From NCBI RefSeq assembly GCF_021025955.1, contig NZ_JAJNCL010000001.1, positions 124,001 to 188,000 on the forward strand: DNA of 64,000 nucleotides, in the 5' to 3' direction. The position numbers and the translations under genes were made by a program. This document shows, piece after piece, positions 61,901 to 64,000 of the stretch. The notes beneath the pieces were generated by a model, which saw only the letters and a list, made by a program, of their open reading frames with translations, was not told the DNA's origin and did no database searches. The first letter of the stretch is position 1, and the number at the start of each line of letters is the position of its first letter. The DNA comes from Rhodococcus qingshengii. GTDB lineage: Bacteria > Actinomycetota > Actinomycetes > Mycobacteriales > Mycobacteriaceae.

Positions 61901-64000
61901 ATACCGCCTTGTTGTGGCAAACCACCACATCATCCTCGACGGCTGGTCGATGCCGCTGCTGCTCCAGACGCTCCTCGGCCACTACGCAATGCGTGGGAAC
62001 ATTCCCGCTCAGACGCGGGCACTGAGCTACCGGAACTACCTCGCATGGCTGGTTCAGCAGGATCGCAGTGTGTCCATGGATGCCTGGGCGAAAGCGCTGG
62101 GCGGCGTCGAAGAGCCGACGTTGTTGGCTCCCACCGTCGTTGGTCAGGAATTCAGCGCGCTGTCGCAGAAGTTGCAGATATCGCTCAGCGAATCGGTGAC
62201 CGCAACACTGACCGGTTTGGCATCGAGGACCGGCGTTACCGCCAACACGATCGTCCAGGCTGCCTGGGCAATTCTGCTGGGACGCATGACCGGTCGTCAG
62301 GACATCGTCTTCGGTGCCACGGTCTCCGGCCGTCCGCCACAACTCGACAGCGTCGAGAAGATGGTGGGCCTGTTCATCAACACGCTGCCTGTTCGTGTCC
62401 AACTGGATCTGGCCGAGTCAGTCGAGGCATTGCTGTCACGGGTTCAGATCGAGCAGGCAGGCTTGCTCGATCACCATTACCTCGGGCTGACCGACGTACA
62501 GAGCGCCGCGGGGGTCGGCGGACTCTTCGACACCCTGGTGATCTTCGAGTCCTACCCGGTCGACCGTGACGGTCTTGCAGCGCAAGCAGAGTTCTTGGAC
62601 GGCATGGTGATCGACGATGTCGCTTCCGACGACTCCACGAACTACCCGCTCACACTGCTGATCGGTCTCGACGACCAACTGCACCTGACTCTTCGCTACC
62701 TACCCGACTTCTTCGACGAGTCGTACGCGCAGGCGCTACTGGGGCGCCTCGAGACTCTGCTGACCGAAATCGGTGAAACTCCCTCTACAGCGGTCGGTGA
62801 CGTCGAGGTCATGACTGTGTGTGAGCGTGCTTTGGTGCTCGAGTCGTGGAATGACACGTCTCGTCCGGTTGTGGGTGGGTTGTTGTTGGATGGTTTTGAT
62901 TCGGTGGTGGGGGTTTGTTCGGGTTCGCGTGCGGTGGTGTGTGGGGATGTGGTGCTCTCGTATGGGGAGTTCGATGAGAGGGTTAATAGGTTTGCGCGTT
63001 ATTTGATTGGTTTGGGTGTTGGGCCGGAGTCGTTGGTGGGGTTGGCTGTTCGGCGGTCGGTTGATTTGTTGGTTGGTTTGTATGCGATTGTGCGTGCGGG
63101 TGGGGCGTGGGTGCCGTTGGATCCTGATGCGCCGTCCTCGCGTAATGAGTATGTGTTGGATTCGGCTGATCCGGTGTGTGTGGTGTCGACGGAGCGTGAT
63201 GGTTTCACGGTGTCGGGTCGTCGGGTTGTGTGTGTGGATGTTGTTGATGTGTCTGGTTTTTCGGGTGCGCGGGTTTCTGATGTGGATCGGTTGTCGCCGT
63301 TGCGGGCGTCGAATACGGCGTATGTGATTTTCACGTCGGGGTCGACGGGTCGGCCGAAGGGTGTGGCGGTTTCGCATGCGGCGATTGTGAATCAGTTGGA
63401 GTTCATGCAGGGCGAGTATCGCTTGACGTCGTCTGATGTGTATTTGCAGAAGACGGCGACGACGTTCGATGTGTCGTTGTGGGGTTTTTTCATGCCGTTG
63501 CGGGTGGGTGCGGTGTTGGTGTTGGCGTCGGTTGATGGTCATCGGGATCCGGGGTATTTGGCGTCGGTGATTGATGATCAGGGTGTGTCGGTGACGGATT
63601 TTGTTCCGACGATGTTGTCGACGTTTTCGTCGTTGGTGGATCCGGGGTTGTTGGGTTCGTTGCGTGATGTGTTGGTTATTGGTGAGGCGTTGCCGGTGGA
63701 GGCGGTGCGTGAGTTCGGGTTGGTGTCGTCGGCGCGGTTGCATAATTTGTATGGTCCGACTGAGGCGGCGGTGTCGTTTACGTTTGCGGATGTGACGGCT
63801 GCTGGGTCGGGGTCGGTGGTCTCGATTGGTGTGCCGGAGTGGAATTGCCGGGTGTTTGTGTTGGATTCGCGCCTTCGGCCGGTTGCGGTGGGTGTTGCGG
63901 GTGAGTTGTATTTGTCGGGTGTGCAGTTGGCTCGGGGGTATGTGGGTCGTCCGGATTTGAGTGCGGATCGGTTTGTGGCGTCGCCGTTCGGTTCGGGTGA
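40959..64000 (+). CDS. Giant nonribosomal peptide synthetase, at least seven modules (3' end outside window)
   Basis: One frame open from the GTG at 40959 (AGAGAGG eight nt upstream) to the window end, at least 7,680 residues. Domain order by eye: C1-A1-T1, C2-A2-T2, C3-A3-T3, C4-A4-T4, C5-A5-T5, C6-A6-T6-E, C7-A7 (partial). All C and E domains keep HHxxxDG, and the six T domains have GGNSL or, before E, GGDSI. It starts with a C domain, so an acyl group must be supplied in trans. Pocket codes read by eye: A1 DVWDFILVSK, A2 and A4 DLKNFGSDVK, A3 DALFVGAVAK, A5 DFWNVGMVHK (threonine), A6 DALFGGVIVK, A7 DVWDLILVSK as far as visible. No thioesterase or MbtH-like gene is in the window. The product is unknown; an acylated peptide with Thr and one D-residue is expected. 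Confidence 0.93.
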   Translation, partial: MNSLGNGELGSGKPEVGSSPEDVQRSDAFPLSAAQLGMWFAQHLDPAVPVNIAQYVELRGALELDALRQACADAGREIGSAFVRIFEIDAQPYQIIDPTLDDSVGYVDLRSEDDSHDAAMRWMRADRSRPIDMLTDRLISATILRLGENRYYWYTRVHHTILDGFGASTFVTRVAELYSARVEGREPEPSEASDLWNVYEVDNKYRQSSRFETDRRYWADKIENLDEISSLAGRSAAPAPVSRIDSAALSNHVEALLGRFLERVEKTTVAGTVVAAFAAYLAQMTGREDVSLSLPVSGRTTAVLRRSGGMVSNVVPLRLTVTAETTVQDLLDDVRNEMSGALRHQRYRHEDMVRGGDGPGRGGFFGPWINIMMFSTELAFGPLVGELHILSTGLIEDLGVNLYQSIGDTRTHIDFESNPNLYAPADAQRNHSRFVEFLEKFVSAETSRKVWDLPVATDEERNKVALWNRTGFQVASQTIIEAFERQVARTPNATAVVFEGDSLTYAEFDARANGLARQLIAMGVGPESLVGLSIRRSLDLMVGLYATAKAGGAWVPVDPDHPADRTAYILESAQPTCVVTTARDDVDLPEGTRVIEIDTLDYGQLDSRPIANADRLSPLHFSNTAYVIYTSGSTGRPKGVAVTHAAINNQLQWMNTEYELSASDIYLQKTATTFDVSLWGFFMPLQVGATLVVATPDGHRDPIYVANKIAELGVTITDFVPSMLTLFTANAPAGSCDSLRHVFVIGETLPPETSSAFRELCGAGLHNLYGPTEAAVSVTYYEAVPSDITSVPIGMPQWNTQAHVLDGQLRPTPIGQPGELYLAGVQLARGYVGRPDLSSDRFVANPYGTAGERMYRTGDLVRRREDGNLDYIGRTDFQVKFRGQRIELGEIETVLLAHPDVSQAVVLVTVTPTGDQLVGYVVPGPGRNIDAAVLSEFAGRSLPSYMVPAALMVLDALPLNTSGKLDRAGLPEPVFASAKQYREPRTEIERVVADVFADVLGVERVGIDDDFFELGGNSLVATQLVTRVGSALGVQLGVRELFESTTVATLAARAESVAGNARQLTPLVAKPRPEVVPLSLAQQRMWFINRLDPSTPAYNLPFTVRLTGSVDPSALHAAVMDLLERHESLRTIYPDVDGTAQQLVLPVDRAAVEFNPVKIRNSHLDAALFDVASRGFDVTLEIPVRVALFEVSPTDYVLVMVLHHIAADGLSFRPLARDLLVAYSARSEKSAPAWTPLPIQYADYALWQREALGSDEDPRSESSRQINFWRRALADLPDQLDLPTDRPRPAIASNHGAKHHFQISERTTRKLNELARARSVSLFMVLQAAYATLLSRISGTSDIAIGAPIGGRNDQALNDVIGMFVNTLVLRTEVDPDESFANLIQRVRDSGLSAYAHADVPFERLVEALNPPRSRARHPLFQVALTAEISGRRELEFSGVKAVAAELEVPIAKFDIELMVSEGQEGATDFEGLDATLTYATDLFDASTMVKFADRFIRVLNAVVDDQNTKVGDIAVFGKDESARVLDWSAGTRSSAPQLSILSAFYRAADAQPNALAVSDDDRTLTYEELDQRSSLLALELTATGVCAGDVVALTVPRSWQWVMAMLAAWKVGAAYAPIDPAFPQERIQSILEDTDAVCVVTVDAIDLDIPVLVVKSDLPPEAGVQRHDDPWLIAGAKDHLGYVISTSGSTGRPKPTMVPMRGIENTVAWYRSELPEAGPILVASSPSFDLTQKNIWAALGSGVPLHLSGDGFDPHAILEIVETAGIRVANMSPSAFVALSDADADGVLTQLDVAFLGGEPIQLSRLSHLMRAGVRIVNSYGPTEASDVVSALSATSEHRDGVPIGAPIPNIDLFVLDSRLHPVPAGLIGELYVAGVGVGRGYGGRFDVTAERFVANPFGDRGSRMYRTGDLVRWNDLGQLEYVGRSDFQVKLRGLRIELGEIEAALVSLESVVQAVVLMHNDERLGDQLVAYVVADGDRSVSTEVLTTAVSEKLPEYMIPSAFMIVQEIPLTSNGKLDRRALPVPTFEVREFRAPTTPVEEIVAQVIADVLGVERVGLDDDFFALGGNSLVATQVTSRLGRALDTTVPVRTLFDVSTVEALAAHIESHAGSGGQKALVAQTRPAEIPLSLAQQRMWFLNRFDTDSAAYNITFALHLTGHLETAAMETALEDVLARHEVLRTVYPDGASGPKQSILSLSEAFVGLTVEAVSDSDELESRVAAIGSSAIDVTVDVPIRVCLLTVSDTEHTLAIVVHHIAADGWSMAPLARDVMIAYSARKDGIAPAWQPLAVQYADYSLWQREVLGSEDDPESLISQQISYWTETLADLPDVIDLPSDRPRPDVASMRGDRFAFEISGDVHRRLDALARENNATLFMALHSALAVLIARLSGTSDIAVGTPVAGRGDEALDDLVGMFVNTLVLRTEVDQARAFTDLLAAASDSALGAFAHSDVPFERLVDVLAPARSQARHPLFQVVLSLQNLAQTALELPGLAIKAAEIDTTTAKFDLELAVTESIGEDGIQQGLSAEFTFAADLFEVSTVEGFARRLVRILETVVSVPSIVVGDIDILDAAERGVLVDVRGGQSVSGTLVEILTGAAASDPSAEAIRFDGESITYRELDERSSRLARVLIAKGVGPEDRVAIAIQRSADSVLALWAVAKTGAAFVPVDPTYPVDRIAHMITDSGAVLGLALSAVEAGLPSALTWVVLDDEKIVAACAAESCAPVSDSDRRGAIDERQPAYVIYTSGTTGLPKGVVVTNAGVANFCAEQVERYSLTTDARTLHFASPSFDASVLELLMAFGAASTMVIAPTTVYGGAELAEILRSEGVTHAFVTPAALASVDPSGLDALRVVVVGGEASSRSLVARWAVPLPDGGVRGFFNAYGPTESTVASNISDALTAFDRMNIGGPIRGMAARILDGRLQPVPVGVAGELYVSGIQVARGYLGQPALTAGRFVADPFGAPGERLYRTGDVVRWLDGGAVEYVGRSDFQVKIRGFRIELGEIEAALTRCAGVAQAVALVRSDDHFGDRLVAYVVPQAGDEVDPAQVIESVSTFLTGYMVPDSVLVLDSIPLTTAGKTDIKALPSPVFESKVYQAPVTTVEETVAQVFSEVLGVAQVGRDDDFFELGGNSLIATRVAARLGEALDTSVPVRALFEASTVQSLAVRLELHAGSGATAPLVPQSRPARIPLSLAQQRMWFLNRFEPESAVNNVPAALRISGNLDVAALDAAVRDVVERHEVLRTVYPETDGIGCQEILSVSEVWSGLTPIAIAEVAIEAEIAALVTVGFDVTTEVPLRVRLFRVSNGEYVLAFVVHHISTDGFSMAPLTRDLMVAYEARTRGRAPSWAPLPVQYVDYTLWQRDVLGSEGDAQSLIARQIGYWSEALAELPGQLDLPNDRPRPQRASGVGANYDFTIDGQMQQSLEALGRMHNASLFMTVHAALAVTLARLSGTNDIAIGTPVAGRGRAQLDDLVGMFVNTLVLRTEIDPAGSFAELLSSVREMDLEAFANADVPFERLVEVLEPVRSQARHPLFQVMLSFQNLSGAELVLGDLTVSPLVTDLPVAKFDLQLTLTETFDPSGAPSGIAAQFTYATDLFDESTVATFADRLCRVLESMTTDSTAPVGAVEILGDGESSQILAWSRGHRAPPADVSILGLFAKTVVEFPDRSAVIAGNLTLSYADLDVRSSVLAAELAEAGVGADDVVGVMVPRSWQWIVALVAVWKAGAAYLPIDPSLPAQRIDAVLSDVAARCVVAVDDVSAAVPVVRIGDVSDTAGTPVWVDHWVELGAESRAGYVISTSGSTGRPKPTIVPMAGITNTVEWYRSEIPPAASVLVASSPSFDLTQKNVWGPLSSGGSVVVASAGFDPSEILGLVANSPVQVANMSPSAFEALVDADSDGALSGLEVAFLGGEPIQVRRLAAVMNSGVRIVNSYGPTEASDVVSRRDASVDDIAGVPIGSPIPNIDLFVLDSRLQIVPVGVVGELYIGGIGVGRGYGARFDLTAERFVANSFGSSGSRLYRTGDLVRRNRAGELEYLGRTDFQVKLRGLRIELGEIESALVAVDTVASAVVTVYRDQLVAYVAPDSGVIQPHALRVHLGDRLPDYMVPALFIVLDAMPLNANGKVDRHALPEPVFEVVAFRAPVTPLEEVVAQTFADVLDLERVGLDDDFFALGGNSLIATRVMSRLGQALETKIPVRVLFDASSVEELAARIEGHVGGDGERALTAQVRPAQVPLSLAQQRMWFLNRFHTESAVNNIPVAVRLTGELKVDALRAAITDVIARHEVLRTLYPEIDGVGYQQILSPEDASIEFDTVRTAESNLQAELYAFFAEGFDVTVEVPLRAKLFQIEDREFVLSLVVHHISTDGFSMGPLTRDVMTAYHARSQGQAPVWVPLPVQYADYALWQREVLGSEGDPTSVIAQQIKYWSDALADLPEQLDLPRDRTRPEIATGRGANHTFTIDPQLWADVEATGQAAGATPFMVVHSALAVLLARLSATTDIAIGAPVAGRGEAQLDDLIGMFVNTLVLRTEVDPSMSFADLLASAREVDLQAFAHADVPFERIVEALDPVRSQAHHPLFQVALTFQNLGQSALELPGLTAAAVEFDAALAKFDLQFTLEDAADAGMSGTLTYATDLFDAATAAEFADRFVSVLRGVVANPAAAVGDVDVLTAGELDRVLSWSDTGVDSGVDSTLSAWFDDAAGRFGDRTAVRFGGESLSYGELSVRANRLARRLIAHGCGPETLVAVALPRSADLVVALLAVVKSGAGYLPVDPSYPSDRVEFMLADAAPVCAISWSERELVLPAGLPVVDIDAVDVSEFDGSAVTDADRVAPLRSSNVAYVIYTSGSTGRPKGVQVPHITVAKLFANTESVYGFDESDVWTMFHSYAFDFSVWELWGPLLYGGTLVVVDYVTSRSPEQFLELLAAERVTVLNQTPSAFYQLAEADRLASESGQAAELSLRWVVFGGEALELRRLSDWYGRRGDSAPTLVNMYGITETTVHVSHRVLDAVLAADVSASVVGQAISGLRVFVLDTRLAPVPVGVAGEMYVSGVQLARGYLGQAGLTSTRFVANPFNAGEVLYRTGDVASWNSAGDLEYLGRADDQVKIRGFRIEIGEIESAVLADVSVAQTAVVVREDSPGDQRLVAYVVPAAGVSVSVDDLRVSVGSLLPEYMVPSAFVVLDAIPLTVNGKLDRRALPVPSLQVAVFRAPTSVVEEVVAQTFADVLGIERVGLDDDFFALGGNSLIATQVTSRLGQALDASVSVRELFEASTVEGLAARLGSHVGGGSRAALTAQVRPAQVPLSFAQQRMWFLNQLDRESAANNIPMAITLTGELDQAALHDAVVDVLKRHEVLRTVYPEVDGVGYQRILPVAAVPVNLAPVQIEGSDIVAAVTDFVTSGFDVTAEVPLRAKLFQLAEDSFVLAIVIHHISTDGFSMGPLIRDVMTAYYARSQDQAPTWAPLSVQYADYALWQREVLGSEGDTESVLAEQIGYWAKALDGVPDQITLPSDRARPAVFTGRGATYSFPISADVHRGLAAVGREHQASLFMVMHSALAILLARLSGTTDIAVGTPVAGRGEAQLDDLIGMFVNTLVLRTDVDPGMRFLDLLTSARESDLAAFAHADVPFERLVEVLDPVRSQAHNPLFQVALAFQNLGQNNLTLPGLDITEFDIAETVAKFDLQLTLVEAADGHGMTATFTYATDLFDEGTVVSFAERLTRILEAVAVDATQAVGDINILEAPERIELTSRRASSGIVPKPLADILAETALQYPSNEALRYQDRSMTYAEVDEWSSRLARVLIARGLGAEDLVAVSIPRSIESVLLVWAVSKTGAAVVPIDPHYPADRIAHMVSDSGVSAGLTLEAELAGLTDTVEWLAIDSAACAELMAAQDSSPIREDERVRPVLPAHPAWVIYTSGTTGLPKGVVATGAGLASFSATQAEHYLVTPNSRTLHFASPSFDASMLELFLAVATGAAMVIVPTSIFGGDELTALFKSERVTHAFITPAALASMDPSGLNDLEVVGVGGEAYSPELMAKWADQPNRRRTFLNVYGPTETTIVTNVSVPLMPGDRMTIGETIGDMAAFVLDTRLQPVPVGVAGELYLSGPQVTRGYHRRPGLSADRFVANPHGLSGERMYRTGDVVRWTDQYQVEYVGRNDFQVKIRGFRIELGEIDAALTAHSDVEFAATMGTTLTSGAPALVSYVFVGKESGVSSADLSEFVSRTLPAHMVPASIMVLTDMPLTPAGKLDRKALPEPVFEVKEFRAPTTEMERILSEVFADVLGLDQIGTDDSFFAQGGDSIMSIQLVSRAKARGVLFTPKDVFENKTVAELAEVAVFGSDADAITVLAEIEGGGVGWMPLTPIKRFMFERTGSYQRFNQLLTLELPLGIDRGGVVDTLAAVINHHDMFRSRLVDDQRGPGMAVSAPGTVDADSLVRRVQVDPAISGAGLTAIASGALDDALGRLDPAAGVMAQFVWIDFGDTRTGRLIVAAHHLIVDGVSWRIIVPDLISAWAQRSGGSVPVLEPTGTSMRTWAHSLAAESRSDKRLAELPRWRKTLSTPDPILGSRAFDPSVDVAATVERVRVEVPTDVTETLLTTLPEMFRGGANDGLLAGLALALVRWRRDRGIDTEAALLQLEGHGREEGVVPGADLSRTVGWFTAAFPVALDLAGIDIDDAFDAGVAAGAAIKAVKEQLLAAPDKGVGYGLLRYVNDDTRTELSKLSSGQVSFNYLGRIVAEDIPAAAQGLGWIPARDFSDVAAPEDPDMPANKVVDINAIVNDGPDGAVLEASFAFPNGLLSATEVQALADLWVGALTALAQHAQAVGAGGLTPSDVPLVTLTQQDLDGFEQRFPAVQDVWPLAPLQSGLLFHAVMAESTVDLYSVQMVLSLSGRVDADRLHAAAQAIIDRHPNLRTAFVVDGTGTPVQVVLGDIDVPWRELDLTTIADSEDRRGELDRILAEDQATHFDMANPPLIKFTLIKIAASEYRLVVANHHIILDGWSMPLLLQTLLGHYAMRGNIPAQTRALSYRNYLAWLVQQDRSVSMDAWAKALGGVEEPTLLAPTVVGQEFSALSQKLQISLSESVTATLTGLASRTGVTANTIVQAAWAILLGRMTGRQDIVFGATVSGRPPQLDSVEKMVGLFINTLPVRVQLDLAESVEALLSRVQIEQAGLLDHHYLGLTDVQSAAGVGGLFDTLVIFESYPVDRDGLAAQAEFLDGMVIDDVASDDSTNYPLTLLIGLDDQLHLTLRYLPDFFDESYAQALLGRLETLLTEIGETPSTAVGDVEVMTVCERALVLESWNDTSRPVVGGLLLDGFDSVVGVCSGSRAVVCGDVVLSYGEFDERVNRFARYLIGLGVGPESLVGLAVRRSVDLLVGLYAIVRAGGAWVPLDPDAPSSRNEYVLDSADPVCVVSTERDGFTVSGRRVVCVDVVDVSGFSGARVSDVDRLSPLRASNTAYVIFTSGSTGRPKGVAVSHAAIVNQLEFMQGEYRLTSSDVYLQKTATTFDVSLWGFFMPLRVGAVLVLASVDGHRDPGYLASVIDDQGVSVTDFVPTMLSTFSSLVDPGLLGSLRDVLVIGEALPVEAVREFGLVSSARLHNLYGPTEAAVSFTFADVTAAGSGSVVSIGVPEWNCRVFVLDSRLRPVAVGVAGELYLSGVQLARGYVGRPDLSADRFVASPFGSG
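41037..44110 (+). other. NRPS module 1: C(starter)-A-T
   Basis: The C domain has HHTILDG at 41430-41450 and resembles the EntF condensation domain: an AAQLGMWFA opening, YYWYTRVHH, a [10 protein letters not shown] stretch and a [12 protein letters not shown] region. The A domain starts near 42380, with [11 protein letters not shown] near 42843. Its pocket has the EntF serine frame (DVW..F..LV.) but with Asp, Ile and Ser at three changed positions, so the substrate is unassigned. The T-domain Ser codon is at 44010-44012. Confidence 0.8.
44170..47300 (+). other. NRPS module 2: C-A-T
   Basis: The C domain (HHIAADG at 44565-44585) is LCL-like. The A domain (about 45590-47030) belongs to an uncommon subtype: core 3 reads [12 protein letters not shown] rather than ending PKG, and core 4 is FDLTQK. 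Its pocket code is identical to module 4. The T-domain Ser codon is at 47166-47168. Confidence 0.8.
47320..50480 (+). other. NRPS module 3: C-A-T
   Basis: C-domain HHIAADG is at 47721-47741. The A domain (about 48730-50210) has [11 protein letters not shown] and FDASVLEL, with a hydrophobic-type pocket close to module 6. The final A-domain core reads TTAGKTDIK. The T-domain Ser codon is at 50349-50351. Confidence 0.8.
50500..53610 (+). other. NRPS module 4: C-A-T
   Basis: C-domain HHISTDG is at 50901-50921. The A domain (about 51880-53360) repeats the module 2 subtype ([29 protein letters not shown]), so the same residue is expected at positions 2 and 4. The T-domain Ser codon is at 53481-53483. 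Confidence 0.8.
53625..56825 (+). other. NRPS module 5: C-A(Thr)-T
   Basis: C-domain HHISTDG is at 54033-54053. The A domain (about 55030-56545) has [25 protein letters not shown] and [13 protein letters not shown]. These give DFWNVGMVHK, the well-known threonine code. The T-domain Ser codon is at 56682-56684. The A-T part lies in C-poor, G+T-rich DNA. Confidence 0.85.
55005..56860 (+). other. C-poor, G+T-rich island covering A5-T5
   Basis: Codon choice on the coding strand shifts to GTG, TTG, GGT, TCG and GAT, and C becomes rare compared with the flanking C domains. The shift begins at the end of C5 and stops at the conserved linker just inside C6. Parts near 55540-55960 are milder. Confidence 0.7.
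56832..61450 (+). other. NRPS module 6: C-A-T-E
   Basis: C-domain HHISTDG is at 57234-57254. The A domain (about 58230-59715) is related to A3. The T domain has GGDSI (Ser codon 59847-59849), the form preceding epimerases. The E domain (about 60010-61450) shows [12 protein letters not shown] at 60423-60458 and FNYLGR near 61134. The residue added here should be converted to the D-form. Confidence 0.85.
61490..64000 (+). other. NRPS module 7: C(DCL)-A, truncated by window
   Basis: The C domain ([16 protein letters not shown] near 61525, HHIILDG at 61923-61943) is of the DCL type expected after an epimerase. The A domain begins near 62850 and is cut after the [13 protein letters not shown] region. 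Its pocket matches A1 at most positions, so a related residue is likely at positions 1 and 7. Confidence 0.8.
62818..64000 (+). other. C-poor, G+T-rich island covering A7
   Basis: In 63001-63120 I count 13 C and 6 A in 120 bases. The homologous part of A1 (42541-42660) has 42 C and 16 A. The shift starts abruptly after C7 and continues to the window end. Confidence 0.8.

Noticed and set aside
62736..63743. Minus-strand frame of about 335 codons opposite A7
   Set aside because: Extremely Arg/His/Thr-rich shadow of the C-poor island; not a protein.
1..64000. tRNA, rRNA, CRISPR array, transposase or phage genes
   Set aside because: None seen on either strand; the only mobile-looking item is the 13E12/HNH gene.

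Overview
The window is GC-rich actinobacterial DNA. The gene mix points to the Mycobacteriales, most likely Rhodococcus: mycofactocin genes, a 13E12-type HNH gene, a WS/DGAT acyltransferase, a mycobacterial-style leucine operon and a very large NRPS. The genus is an inference; no rRNA or other taxonomic marker is present.

Region 1 (1-8558) is the downstream part of a mycofactocin (mft) locus. It holds the C-terminal half of an old-yellow-enzyme/FAD protein, a mycofactocin-type short-chain dehydrogenase, a complete OYE/FAD/Fe-S protein, then mftE, mftF and mftG. A 13E12/DUF222 HNH gene with its own LexA-like SOS box and its own hairpin terminator sits between the OYE gene and mftE. mftA-D are not in the window and may lie upstream.

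Region 2 (8665-26021) is a C2-alcohol/amine module. It contains a GAF regulator, an acetaldehyde-type aldehyde dehydrogenase, a DUF779 protein, an ethanolamine permease with EutB and EutC, a secreted lipoprotein HAD phosphatase resembling phosphocholine phosphatases, an unknown winged-helix-like protein, an MHS-family transporter, an acyl-CoA synthetase, an AcoR-like GAF/Fis regulator without the sigma-54 contact motif, a second aldehyde dehydrogenase, and an NDMA-dependent (mycofactocin-coupled) alcohol dehydrogenase. Together these would liberate, import and cleave ethanolamine to acetaldehyde, oxidise alcohols through mycofactocin, and oxidise aldehydes to acids. Two promoters share a long motif, suggesting a common regulator.

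Region 3 (26077-32864) is a mixed block: a PA/M28-like protein with a degraded active site, a WS/DGAT, a DctA-type dicarboxylate symporter, a GlsB-type small membrane protein, a small RelA/SpoT-type synthetase, and a TetR regulator divergent from the next operon.

Region 4 (32963-40499) is a tightly overlapped leucine/isovalerate operon: acyl-CoA carboxylase beta and alpha chains, acyl-CoA dehydrogenase, MaoC hydratase, CitE-like lyase, and both CoA-transferase subunits. It ends at a strong hairpin terminator.

Region 5 (40959-64000 and beyond) is one NRPS reading frame, open at the window edge. By eye the order is C-A-T five times, then C-A-T-E, then C-A(partial). The first condensation domain resembles that of EntF, so the chain probably starts from an acyl group supplied in trans. 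Module 5 carries the threonine pocket code and module 6 makes a D-residue. Adenylation domains 5 and 7 lie in strikingly C-poor, G+T-rich DNA, suggesting domain exchange.
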